Shown: positions 20,015 to 27,124 of the stretch, piece after piece | Numbering within the stretch: the stretch's first letter is position 1 | Layout: each line of letters opens with the position of its first letter | From: Allorhizobium paknamense | Lineage (GTDB): Bacteria; Pseudomonadota; Alphaproteobacteria; Rhizobiales; Rhizobiaceae | DNA: 64,000 bases | NCBI RefSeq assembly: GCF_030815125.1 | Contig: NZ_JAUSWH010000009.1 | Span: forward strand, 1 to 64,000 | Direction of reading: 5' to 3' | Notes under the pieces: model-generated | The model's database searches: none | The model's input: only the letters and a program-made list of their open reading frames with translations | What the model was told of the DNA's origin: nothing | Translations under genes and position numbers: made by a program

Positions 20015-20030
20015 TTTACGTTCACGTCAA
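20015..20030. promoter_or_regulatory. Candidate operator upstream of etfB (TTTACGTTCACGTCAA)
   Basis: An imperfect dyad TTTACGT-TC-ACGTCAA lies between the adenosyltransferase stop codon and etfB. As I recall, similar ACGT-N2-ACGT dyads are described for regulators of branched-chain amino acid and fatty acid breakdown (LiuR-type) in proteobacteria, whose regulons often include etfBA. The assignment is from pattern and context, not from a search. Confidence 0.45.
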
Positions 20031-20042
20031 TATTTACCCGCA

Positions 20043-20621
20043 TCAGCGGTTCTTGCCCGGCACCCAGAGCACGTCGGCCCTGCCGACATCATTGAGGTAG
20101 CGGGCGGCGACAAACAGGAAATCGGAAAGCCGATTGGCATATTTCAGCGCCGGAGCGCTGACTGTTTCCCCATCCACCTGCATGAGGTCGACCATGATCC
20201 GCTCGGCGCGGCGAATGATGGTGCGCGCGAGATGCAGATGCGCCGCCGCCGGTGTTCCACCGGGCAGCACGAAGGATTTCAGCGGTTCGAGATGCATGTT
20301 GAGACTGTCGATTTCCTGCTCCAGCCTGTCCACCTGCGACTGGACGATGCGAAGCGGCTCCCAGGAGAGCGCCGCCCCCGTCTCCGGGGTGGCCAGATCC
20401 GATCCCAGATCGAAAAGATCGTTCTGGATGCGCAGCAGCATGTCATCCACCGGCTCCAGCCCCTCCGTATAGAGACGCGCCATGCCAATGGCGCTATTGG
20501 CCTCGTCGATGGTGCCATAGGCTTCCACGCGCAGGTCGTGCTTGTAGCGGCGCGGGCCGCAGACGAGCGCCGTCGTGCCGTCATCGCCGGTACGGGTATA
20601 AATCTTGTTCAGTTTGACCAT
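20043..20621 (-). CDS. Cob(I)alamin adenosyltransferase, PduO type
   Basis: 192 aa. The enzyme transfers the adenosyl group of ATP to cob(I)alamin to make coenzyme B12. The N-terminal YTRTGDDGTTALVCGPRRYKHDLRVEAYGTIDE covers the ATP-binding loop and the family signature in pieces, and RRAERIMVDL with YANRLSDFLFVAARYLN is the C-terminal active-site region. It is on the same strand as etfBA and a HIG1-like gene. Nearby adenosylcobalamin supply fits methylmalonyl-CoA mutase, used with ETF-linked oxidation of odd-chain and branched substrates. cobS and cobT are at 52-55 kb. Confidence 0.93.
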   Translation of the reverse strand: MVKLNKIYTRTGDDGTTALVCGPRRYKHDLRVEAYGTIDEANSAIGMARLYTEGLEPVDDMLLRIQNDLFDLGSDLATPETGAALSWEPLRIVQSQVDRLEQEIDSLNMHLEPLKSFVLPGGTPAAAHLHLARTIIRRAERIMVDLMQVDGETVSAPALKYANRLSDFLFVAARYLNDVGRADVLWVPGKNR

Positions 20622-20646
20622 GGGAAGAGACTATCCAGAAATTGGC

Positions 20647-20844
20647 TCAGCGACCGCCGCCGGTGATCCACAGCGTCAGCATGATCAGCAAGACGGCGAT
20701 AGCCTGCAACAGCACGCGCGCCTGCATGAGCTTGTTGGAGCGGTTGGCGTCGCCCGCCCGCATCATGTTGATCAGGCCGCGCACGAGCACAAGAGCCACG
20801 AGGCCCATGACGATGACGGCAAGAACAGTGGTTACGGTGGACAT
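20647..20844 (-). CDS. Twin-transmembrane HIG1-domain protein
   Basis: 65 aa with two hydrophobic helices (about residues 4-28 and 44-62) separated by a polar loop GDANRSNKLMQARVLLQ, the mark of HIG1/RCF1-like proteins. In mitochondria these associate with respiratory supercomplexes; the bacterial role is less known. It ends 25 bp before the adenosyltransferase start on the same strand, and this neighbourhood with etfBA is common in Rhizobiaceae. Confidence 0.8.
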   Translation of the reverse strand: MSTVTTVLAVIVMGLVALVLVRGLINMMRAGDANRSNKLMQARVLLQAIAVLLIMLTLWITGGGR

Positions 20845-20857
20845 GAAAAATCCAGTC

Positions 20858-21751
20858 CTAATCGAGTGATCGCATGATCCGGTAAAAAAGGTCTGCCGGC
20901 AAAAGCCGCTTCAGAATTGCCCCCTGCTTTGCCGGTGTGGTGACCAGATAATGTGGGCGGGGGCGCGGTGCGGTCAAGGCGTGTTGCAGCACTTTATGCA
21001 CGGCATCCGGGCCAAGCTTGTGCCGGTTCGGCTTGCCTGTGCCCTCCAGCCGGGCCAGTTGCTTGCGGTAATCCTCGGCATGGACAGAATTTTCAAGATC
21101 GATATGGCGCTTGATCATCGTCAACGCATTGGCGGTAAAGCGGCTGGCGATCGGACCGGGCTCGATGAGGCTGACGAAGACGCCGCTGCCCTCCAGTTCC
21201 ATGCGCAGCGTCAGAGACAGGCCCTCCAGCGCATATTTCGAAGCCGTGTAGGCCCCGCGCCAGCGATAGGGCAGAAGCCCGAGAATGGAGGAGCATTGCA
21301 CGATACGGCCCGCCCCTTGCGCCCGCATCACCGGCACCACGCGCCGTGTCAGATCGTGCCAGCCGAAGAGATTGGTTTCGAACTGCTCGCGCAGCGCCGC
21401 AGTCGGCAAGTCTTCCACGGCACCGGCCTGACCATAGGCGCCGTTGTTGAACAGCGCATCCAGCCTGCCGCCGGTGCGCTCCAAAACGGTCTCTACCAGC
21501 GCGGCAATACTGGCGTCATCCCGGTAATCCATCACCAGCGCTTCCAGCCCGTCCTGTTCCAGAGCAGCAAGATCGTCAGGATTGCGTACCGTGGCGAAAA
21601 CCCGCCAGCCTTCCGCCTTCAGCGCCCGCGCACAATAAGCGCCGATGCCGGAGGAACAGCCGGTGACGATGATGGATTTTTGAGTGTTTTTTTGTGTTTC
21701 CGGAGGGAAAACCACTTTCCCCTTTTCCTGGGAAAACTCTCGATCCTGCAT
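20858..21751 (-). CDS. SDR family oxidoreductase with repeat-derived N-terminus
   Basis: 297 aa. A classical short-chain dehydrogenase: TGCSSGIGAYCARAL (about residues 30-44) binds NAD(P), NNGAYG follows, the catalytic Ser is in CSSILGLLPY and the YxxxK pair in YTASKYALEG, with PG-IASRF after it. The substrate is unknown. The first 25 residues before the Rossmann strand are not SDR-like. They are translated from a degenerate family A element, and the only ATG in frame is at 21751. GTG at codon 13 is an alternative start. It ends 14 bp upstream of the HIG1-like gene. Confidence 0.85.
   Translation of the reverse strand: MQDREFSQEKGKVVFPPETQKNTQKSIIVTGCSSGIGAYCARALKAEGWRVFATVRNPDDLAALEQDGLEALVMDYRDDASIAALVETVLERTGGRLDALFNNGAYGQAGAVEDLPTAALREQFETNLFGWHDLTRRVVPVMRAQGAGRIVQCSSILGLLPYRWRGAYTASKYALEGLSLTLRMELEGSGVFVSLIEPGPIASRFTANALTMIKRHIDLENSVHAEDYRKQLARLEGTGKPNRHKLGPDAVHKVLQHALTAPRPRPHYLVTTPAKQGAILKRLLPADLFYRIMRSLD
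21685..21742. repeat. Degenerate family A element inside the SDR coding start
   Basis: GTGTTTCCGGAGGGAAAACC followed by CCCCTTTTCCTGGGAAAACTCTC matches the family A core and right end with several changes. On the minus strand it encodes about residues 4-22 of the SDR (FSQEKGKVVFPPETQKN). Confidence 0.65.
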
Positions 21752-21838
21752 TTTTTACCCGCTCCCGCTGCCACGCTCTTTCAAACAATCTGGTCTTTCC
21801 CATATTCCTTGTGGAACAGGAAGGTAAGTGGAGATGAA

Positions 21839-22735
21839 ATGCGGGATTATCTTGGCAGACTATACAAGGTGGCCTGGGACGCGATCTGGCATTTCACCGA
21901 GGATGACGGCTGGGCCATGGCCAGCCATGTGGCGCTGTCCACGCTGCTTGCGGTCTTTCCCTTTCTGATCTTCGGTACGGCGCTGGCGGGATTTCTCGGC
22001 GCAAGTTCCTTTGCCGACACCGCCATTCATTTCATCTTCGATACCTGGCCGGAGGATATCGCCAAGCCGATCTCCGAACAGGTGATCCAGGTGCTGACCA
22101 TCCCGCGTGGCGGCCTGCTGACCATTTCCGTGCTGGCGGCGGCCTATTTCGCCTCCAACGGGGTGGAAGCGCTGCGCGCCTCGCTGAACCGCGCCTATCG
22201 CGTCACCGAAACCCGGCCCTGGTATTTGACCCGGCTGATCAGCATGGGCTTCGTGCTCATGGGGGTTCTGGCCTTCGCCATGATCAGCGTTCTGCTGATT
22301 GCGGTGCCGATTGCCCTGCGCTTTGCCGAGCAGAAATTCCCGCTCCTGAAGGAAGCGCTCTCGATCATCTCCAACTGGGGCGTGCTCGGCACGCTCATCA
22401 TGCTGGCGGTGGGGCTGACCATTTCGCATCTGTGGCTACCCGCCGGGAAAAGACGGCTGATCGACGTGCTGCCCGGCATCTGCCTGACGCTGCTGCTGTG
22501 GATCCTTGGGGCGCTTGCCTTTGCGGCCTATCTTTCCACCTTCGCCAATTACGCCGCCACCTATGCGGGCCTCGCCTCCATCATGGTGGTGCTGGTGTTT
22601 CTGTACATGCTCGGCGTGCTGTTCATTATCGGCGCGGAGTTCAATGCGGCGCTGATGAAATTCCAGGGCGTGCCCCGGGCGCGCCGGGGTCTGTCACGCG
22701 ACAAATCCGAGGATGCGGCGGAGATCGGCCGGTGA
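21839..22735 (+). CDS. YihY/BrkB family inner-membrane protein
   Basis: 298 aa with about six membrane helices. Family marks are DDGWAMASHVALSTLLAVFPFLIF near the N-terminus (in two parts), YFASNGVEALRASLNRAYRVTETRPW and the late FLYMLGVLFIIGAEFNAALMKF segment. The function of the family is unsettled; the old RNase BN label is wrong. The start ATG at 21839 is chosen because GTGGAGATGA precedes it and the protein begins MRDYLGRLYKVAWDA as expected. It is divergent from the SDR, and its last 42 bp overlap the convergent gluQ gene. Confidence 0.88.
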   Translation: MRDYLGRLYKVAWDAIWHFTEDDGWAMASHVALSTLLAVFPFLIFGTALAGFLGASSFADTAIHFIFDTWPEDIAKPISEQVIQVLTIPRGGLLTISVLAAAYFASNGVEALRASLNRAYRVTETRPWYLTRLISMGFVLMGVLAFAMISVLLIAVPIALRFAEQKFPLLKEALSIISNWGVLGTLIMLAVGLTISHLWLPAGKRRLIDVLPGICLTLLLWILGALAFAAYLSTFANYAATYAGLASIMVVLVFLYMLGVLFIIGAEFNAALMKFQGVPRARRGLSRDKSEDAAEIGR

Positions 22736-23581
22736 CCGCCCTTCTGCCCGCAACTGCCTGATGCCTGCCGACCCCTCGCTTTTCGAGAGCTTGCGGCCAT
22801 CCGCCCCCAGCACCAGCCGGTGATGATGATAGACGGGCGGCGCGATGCCGAGAAGCGCCTGCAGCAGGCGCTGTACCGAGGTGGCATGGTAAAGATCGCG
22901 CCCGCGCACCACCTCGGTTATGCCCTGCAGCGCATCGTCCACCACCACGGAGAGATGGTAGCTGGAGGGCGCATCCCAGCGCCAGAGAATGACATCGCCC
23001 CAGGCGGCGGGATCGGCGGCAATCCGTTCAACATTGCCGCTGCCGGTTTCTGTCCACAACAACGGGGCATCTATCCGTGAGAGAGCCCGCGCCATGTTCA
23101 GACGCAGGGCGTGACGTGCCCCGGCCTTGATCCGCCTTGCCGCCTCCGCCGGATCGAGACCGCGCTCCTGCAGCGGGTAATGCAAAGCACCATCGGGATC
23201 GCGCGGCCATCTGCCGCCTTGCGCCTCAAAAGCCTGCGCTTCCGCCTTGATGTCGCTGCGGCTGAGAAAGGCCGGATAGACGAGACCCATCGCCTGCAGA
23301 CGCGCCAGCGCATCCCGATAGCTATCAATATGCTCGGACTGGCGGCGAACGGGCATCTCCCAACTGAGCCCCAGCCACGCCAGATCCTCGTAAATGGCCG
23401 CTTCGAACTCAGGCGTCGAGCGCCCCGGATCGATATCCTCGATACGCAGCAGGAAACGGCCACCGCAGGCCTTGGCCCGCTCGGCATTCAAAAGAGCCGA
23501 AAGCGCATGACCCAGATGCAAAAAGCCGTTGGGACTGGGAGCAAAGCGAAAGCAGGGGTTTTGACGGGGCGGCGCGGTCAT
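22694..23581 (-). CDS. gluQ: Glutamyl-Q tRNA(Asp) synthetase
   Basis: 295 aa. It is a truncated GluRS paralogue that lacks the anticodon-binding domain and attaches glutamate to queuosine at position 34 of tRNA(Asp). The class I motifs are HLGH (in FAPSPNGFLHLGHALSAL) and KLSKS (in GRKLSKSEGS). RIEDIDPGR and WDAPSSYHLSVVVDDALQG are typical. The start is the ATG at 23581. Convergent overlap with the BrkB-like gene is 42 bp, and only 45 bp separate it from the divergent glycosylase start. A queuosine-precursor transporter gene is at 56193. Confidence 0.93.
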   Translation of the reverse strand: MTAPPRQNPCFRFAPSPNGFLHLGHALSALLNAERAKACGGRFLLRIEDIDPGRSTPEFEAAIYEDLAWLGLSWEMPVRRQSEHIDSYRDALARLQAMGLVYPAFLSRSDIKAEAQAFEAQGGRWPRDPDGALHYPLQERGLDPAEAARRIKAGARHALRLNMARALSRIDAPLLWTETGSGNVERIAADPAAWGDVILWRWDAPSSYHLSVVVDDALQGITEVVRGRDLYHATSVQRLLQALLGIAPPVYHHHRLVLGADGRKLSKSEGSAGIRQLRAEGRSPADLRRILGFVA

Positions 23582-23626
23582 GCTTTCTTCCTGCCCGATT
23601 TCAACGATCAGGAAAAGAGCGCCAGC

Positions 23627-24274
23627 GTGCAGCCCATTCAATCAGAAGCGGATATCGAGCGCGGGCTTTCGGCGCTTTTGGCCAGCGATCCACGGCTGGA
23701 AGCCATTGCCGCCGGGGCCGGGCCGCTGCCGCTCAGGCTTGCTGAGCCCGGCTTCGGCGGGCTGGCCTACATCATCGTTTCGCAAATGGTCTCGCGCGCC
23801 AGCGCCACGGCCATCTGGAGCAGGCTTGCCGCCGCCATGGGAACGCCCACGCCCGAAACCTATCTCGGCCTTGGCGAGGAGGCACTGGCCTGCGGCCTGT
23901 CCCGCGCCAAGTACCAGTGCCTGACAGCTCTCTGCGAGGCGATCATCGACGGCAGCCTCGATCCGCTCGGCGTGCTGACCCTGCCAGCGGAGGAAGCCAT
24001 CGCGACCCTTTGCCGCATTCGCGGCATCGGGCTCTGGACCTCGGAAGTCTATCTGATGTTCTGCGGCGGCCACCCCGACATCTTCCCGGCAGGCGATGTC
24101 GCACTGAGGATCGCACTTGGTCAGGGGCTTGGCTTCGAGGAGCGCCCCGATATCCGCAAAACGGCGGCAGAAGCACGCGCCTGGCAGCCCTGGCGATCGG
24201 TGGCGGCCCGGCTGTTCTGGGCCTATTATGCCAGCCTGACCCATCGGGATGCAGCCCCAACAACCAGTGTATAA
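23627..24274 (+). CDS. DNA-3-methyladenine glycosylase II family (AlkA-like)
   Basis: 215 aa from a GTG at 23627; no ATG exists in frame near this point, and AGGAAAAGAG lies upstream. The enzyme should excise alkylated bases. The helix-hairpin-helix motif is LCRIRGIGLWTSEVYLMF (about residues 130-147), and the catalytic Asp follows in FPAGDVALR. GFGGLAYIIVSQMVSRAS is the usual first helix pair. It lacks the N-terminal TATA-like domain of E. coli AlkA, as do many alphaproteobacterial members. It is divergent from gluQ. Confidence 0.88.
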   Translation: MQPIQSEADIERGLSALLASDPRLEAIAAGAGPLPLRLAEPGFGGLAYIIVSQMVSRASATAIWSRLAAAMGTPTPETYLGLGEEALACGLSRAKYQCLTALCEAIIDGSLDPLGVLTLPAEEAIATLCRIRGIGLWTSEVYLMFCGGHPDIFPAGDVALRIALGQGLGFEERPDIRKTAAEARAWQPWRSVAARLFWAYYASLTHRDAAPTTSV

Positions 24275-24380
24275 TGGCTTCGACAAAAGTGACCTGGGGC
24301 TATTCCGAGGGGGGCTTCACAATCCTGTAACAGCAGGCCTAATATAGGTAAGCAGATGCCGAATCGATCAGGAGAATGCC

Positions 24381-24938
24381 TTGACGATTGCAGTCTCACC
24401 ACAGTCCTTGCCGGCGCTCGTCCTGAACGCTGATTACAGGCCACTGAGTTATTATCCCTTGTCGTTATGGTCCTGGCAGGACACGATCAAGGCGGTGTTT
24501 CTTGACCGGGTCAACATCATTGCCGAATATGATTATTCGGTGTGTTCACCCAGTTTCTCCATGAGGTTGCCCAGCGTCGTCAGCCTCAAGACCTATGTGC
24601 AGCCGACGCGAAACCCCGCCTTCACCCGCTTCAACGTTTTTCTTCGCGACAAGTTCGAATGCCAGTATTGCGGCTCCCGCGATGATCTGACCTTCGATCA
24701 TGTCATCCCCCGGGCCCATGGCGGGGAAACCACCTGGGAGAATGTCGTGGCCGCCTGCTCGCCCTGCAATCTGCGCAAGGGCTCGAAGCTTCCCCGGGAA
24801 GCGGCCATGTTCCCGGCGCAGAAACCCTACCGCCCGACCGTTCAGGATCTCCACAACAACGGCCGCCTCTTCCCGCCCAACTATCTGCATGAAAGCTGGG
24901 TGGACTATCTCTACTGGGATTCGGAACTGCAGCCCTAA
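24381..24938 (+). CDS. HNH endonuclease
   Basis: 185 aa. The HNH domain is in the middle: two zinc pairs (CQYC about residue 94 and CSPCN about 132) flank FDHVIPRAHGG and the Asn of WENVVAACS. The N-terminal ALVLNADYRPLSYYPLSLWSW and C-terminal KPYRPTVQDLHNNGRLFPPNYLHESWVDYLYW match a conserved rhizobial housekeeping-type HNH protein rather than a phage enzyme. The start is a TTG: AGGAG lies 6 bp upstream of it, and the ATG 5 bp earlier opens only the two-codon frame ATGCCTTGA. The TAA stop is also the left end of an element. Confidence 0.87.
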   Translation: MTIAVSPQSLPALVLNADYRPLSYYPLSLWSWQDTIKAVFLDRVNIIAEYDYSVCSPSFSMRLPSVVSLKTYVQPTRNPAFTRFNVFLRDKFECQYCGSRDDLTFDHVIPRAHGGETTWENVVAACSPCNLRKGSKLPREAAMFPAQKPYRPTVQDLHNNGRLFPPNYLHESWVDYLYWDSELQP

Positions 24939-24977
24939 AGCACGTTGCGGCTTATCAGCCTCATGCAACGTGCTTTA
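24936..24977. repeat. Palindrome TAAAGCACGTTGC...GCAACGTGCTTTA (family E), copy 1
   Basis: 42 bp with a 13-bp stem and the loop sequence GGCTTATCAGCCTCAT. The copy at 29329-29370 has the loop inverted. The left TAA is the stop codon of the HNH gene. Confidence 0.78.
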
Positions 24978-25041
24978 TGTTCTTGTTTTAACGCATGTCG
25001 TTATCGCAAAACCGCTGCACACTTTTGCGCGACATGCTCTA
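24976..25041. repeat. Family A-prime element, copy 1
   Basis: TATGTTCTTGTTTTAACGCATG leads to TCGCAAAACCGCTGCACACT and TTTGCGCGACATGCTCTA. The layout is as in family A, but the stem is ATGTCG../CGACAT. The copy at 29163-29215 is inverted. It shares TA ends with both neighbours. Confidence 0.78.
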
Positions 25042-25307
25042 GGGTCAAAACTCAATCAGGATGGGTGTTCTGCAAGGCGTATTTTGTGTCTGAGTAGGAG
25101 GAAAGGTGCAGGAAATGCCGATCATTTTCAAACCTTTCCGACGCCCGCAGGCGCAAAATACGCCTTGCCCGAAGGGTTGAACGGGATGGGCCGACTGATT
25201 GCGAACAATGCTCGACAAGGCCTCAGGGCCTTGCCTTGCGCTTGTTCGCGGCCATTCAATCCCATCCCGTTCAACAGAACACCCATCCTGATTGAGTTTT
25301 GACCCTA
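25040..25307. mobile_element. 268-bp MITE-like element (family D), copy 2
   Basis: Same length and orientation as 17823-18090. I find two differences: A for G in the TTGAACGGGATGGG arm, and C for T in the CAGAACACCC arm. Both turn wobble pairs of copy 1 into Watson-Crick pairs, so this copy has perfect inverted repeats. It is flanked on both sides by other TA-bounded elements with shared TAs. Confidence 0.87.
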
Positions 25308-25370
25308 AAGCATTTTCAGGAAAAGTGGAATCCGGTTTTCCGTCCGGAAATGCGTAAAAACAGAGAGTTA
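25306..25370. repeat. Family A element, copy 4
   Basis: TAAAGCATTTTCAGGAAAAG, then CCGGTTTTCCGTCCGGAAATG and CGTAAAAACAGAGAGTTA in sequence. It shares TA with family D on the left and with the next palindrome on the right. Confidence 0.82.
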
Positions 25371-25409
25371 GAGCAGTTCAGTGTTTCCGCGAGACACTGA
25401 ACTGCTCTA
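25369..25409. repeat. Palindrome TAGAGCAGTTCAGTGT...ACACTGAACTGCTCTA
   Basis: 41 bp, stem of about 16 bp around TTCCGCGAG. It is chained with family A at left and family F at right through shared TAs. Confidence 0.75.
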
Positions 25410-25513
25410 CTGCATAATTCCTTAAATCGGAATCGATTTAAGGTGAAAATTATGCAGCAGCTTTAAAGTGCTACAGCGTCCTTTGTGCGTTTGATAAAAC
25501 GCACGGCGCTGTA
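25408..25513. repeat. Family F element, copy 1
   Basis: TACTGCATAATTCCTTAAAT with its complement ATTTAAGG..AATTATGCAG, then CTACAGCG..AACGCACGGCGCTGTA. The second copy is at 44730-44839, and a partial copy of the left half is at about 46598-46645. With it the chain 24936-25513 holds six elements. The remaining 55 bp to dsbB hold nothing I recognise. Confidence 0.78.
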
Positions 25514-25568
25514 GGATTTTTGACCCCAAAGAGCGGGAACCGATTTTCGGGCCGTGGCTCTCACGGGA

Positions 25569-26072
25569 TCAAGGCAGGCGTTTGGCGGAGAAAAAGGCAA
25601 AGCCGGCCAGGAAGAGCGAAACGATTGCATTCCATCCGGCGAAGGAAATGCCAAGCACCCTCAGTGCTGCATCCGTGCAGGAGGGGCCATGAATGGTGTT
25701 GAGTTGTTCGAGAATATTGCCCGTACCGGTGAAGCCCGCACCTGCGGTGGCCGAACAGGCCGAGGGTCCCTCCCAGAACTTCCATTCCACTCCGGCGTGA
25801 TAGACGCCTAGCCCCATGCTGACCAGCATGATGAGCCCGAGCAGCATCAGCACAAGCTTCAGCACCTTCGGCGGCAGCTTCGGTGCGGCCAACAGCGCCA
25901 CGAGGCCGATGGCAGCGCCGATATAGAAGGGTTTGCGCTCCAGCAGGCAAAGCTCGCAAGGGATATAGCCGCCCAGATATTCGAAGGCGAGCGCCGAGCC
26001 GACCACCACTGCCATGCCAAGGGTCATGGCGGCGAGCGGCAGAACGGGACGGGAAAGCGAAGGCGTGGACAT
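25569..26072 (-). CDS. dsbB: Disulfide bond formation protein B (DsbB)
   Basis: 167 aa, four membrane helices. DsbB reoxidises periplasmic DsbA and passes electrons to quinone. The first redox pair is Cys39-Glu-Leu-Cys42 in YIPCELCLLERKPFY. The second pair lies in the periplasmic loop (PSACSA and PSCTDAA). The start is the ATG at 26072; the upstream extension is not membrane-like. It follows the YqaA gene on the same strand with a 23-bp gap and is probably cotranscribed. Confidence 0.92.
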   Translation of the reverse strand: MSTPSLSRPVLPLAAMTLGMAVVVGSALAFEYLGGYIPCELCLLERKPFYIGAAIGLVALLAAPKLPPKVLKLVLMLLGLIMLVSMGLGVYHAGVEWKFWEGPSACSATAGAGFTGTGNILEQLNTIHGPSCTDAALRVLGISFAGWNAIVSLFLAGFAFFSAKRLP

Positions 26073-26095
26073 GATATAAACTCCCGACAAGCTTC

Positions 26096-26686
26096 TCAAT
26101 GGGCGAGAAGCCGGTAGGCGATATACAACAGGATCAGCAGGATGGCACCTGCCGCCGCGATCTGGCCCAGCCTCTTCTCGATAAAGTGACGGATCGGCTC
26201 GCCATAGCGGCGCAGCAGCCAGGCCAGCAGGAAGAAACGTCCGCCACGGGCCACGATGGCCGACACGATAAACAGCCAGAGATTGACATGCGCCACACCG
26301 GACAGGATCGTCACCACCTTGATCGGCGGCAGATGGGCAAGGCCTGAGGTGATCAGCAGCAGCACCACCGTCTCGTAGTCCACCGACAGCCGCAACTGGT
26401 CGAAGGCTTCCGCCTTGCCGTAGAATTCCAGAATGGGCCGGGCAATGCTTTCATAGGCATAATAGCCGAGGAACCAGCCGGCGACGCCCCCAAGAACCGA
26501 GGTAACGGTGGCCAGCAGCGCATAGCGCCAGGCCCGGTCTGGCCGCGCCAGCGCCATGGGCAGGAAGAGCACATCGGCGGGCACAAGAAAAATCGAGCTT
26601 TCCACGAAGGAGATGACACCAAGCCAGACCTCCGCCGATTTGCGGGCGGCCAGCGACATGGTCCAGTCATAAAGACGGCGCAGCAT
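26096..26686 (-). CDS. YqaA family (VTT/DedA-type) membrane protein
   Basis: 196 aa with about five hydrophobic segments. SFVESSIFLVPADVLFLPMALARPDRAWRYAL and VTSVLGGVAGWFLGYYAYE, then GLAHLPPIKVVTILSGVAHV, match the YqaA branch of the VTT (DedA) superfamily, some members of which move lipids across membranes. Substrate and role are not known. It is the first gene of the pair with dsbB. Confidence 0.87.
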   Translation of the reverse strand: MLRRLYDWTMSLAARKSAEVWLGVISFVESSIFLVPADVLFLPMALARPDRAWRYALLATVTSVLGGVAGWFLGYYAYESIARPILEFYGKAEAFDQLRLSVDYETVVLLLITSGLAHLPPIKVVTILSGVAHVNLWLFIVSAIVARGGRFFLLAWLLRRYGEPIRHFIEKRLGQIAAAGAILLILLYIAYRLLAH

Positions 26687-26818
26687 TCTCTCTCCTTCCT
26701 GTCGTCACCGAAAAGCCGCAGCATGCCAAAGCCCATGCTGCACTGCGGTGAGCCTTTATGCGAAAAGCCATGCGGGAAGGCAATGCCGGTTTTGTCAAAG
26801 CTTCCAAAAGAGGAAAGC

Positions 26819-26877
26819 TAGAGAACTTCCAGGACAAGTGTGCAGCGGTTTTCGGTGCGGAAATGCGCAAAAACAGT
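26819..26877. repeat. Degenerate family A element, copy 5
   Basis: TAGAGAACTTCCAGGACAAG, then CAGCGGTTTTCGGTGCGGAAATG and CGCAAAAACAG resembles family A with several changes. It lies in the 322-bp gap between the YqaA gene and tRNA-Leu. Confidence 0.65.
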
Positions 26878-26926
26878 GAACGAGGGTGCTTCCGTGTTTT
26901 AATGAAACACGGAAGCACCCTCGTTC
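26878..26926. repeat. Perfect 22-bp hairpin upstream of tRNA-Leu
   Basis: GAACGAGGGTGCTTCCGTGT continues to a 22-bp stem with the 5-nt loop TAATG and an exact complementary arm. It directly follows a family A copy. It lacks a U-tract on either strand, so it is more likely an element of the palindromic set than a terminator. Confidence 0.75.
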
Positions 26927-27008
26927 GGCAGGCCATGACGGCATCAGAGTGAAAAAATCGGGTTGACCAGAGGCCCCGTCTCCGTATAGTCCGGGCACAT
27001 CCTTAAGG

Positions 27009-27093
27009 GCCCCTTTGGCGGAATTGGTAGACGCGCCTGACTCAAAATCAGGTTCCGAAAGGAGTGCTGGTTCGATTCCGGCAAGGGGCACCA
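27009..27093 (+). tRNA. tRNA-Leu (anticodon CAA)
   Basis: 85 nt including an encoded CCA end. The acceptor stem is GCCCCTT/AAGGGGC. The anticodon stem CCTGA/TCAGG encloses the loop CTCAAAA, giving anticodon CAA for UUG codons. A short variable arm and the T arm GGTTCGATTCC follow. No integrase gene or repeated 3' end is seen next to it. Confidence 0.95.
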
Positions 27094-27124
27094 CTTTCCT
27101 GAAATCTTACCGTGACATCGGCGT

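Noticed and set aside
17823-25307. CRISPR array or direct-repeat cluster
   Set aside because: The repeated units are dispersed, palindromic and of different lengths, without regular spacers or cas genes.
27009-27093. tRNA-Leu as an integration site for a genomic island
   Set aside because: No repeat of the tRNA 3' end is seen nearby, and the flanking genes are of ordinary chromosomal type.
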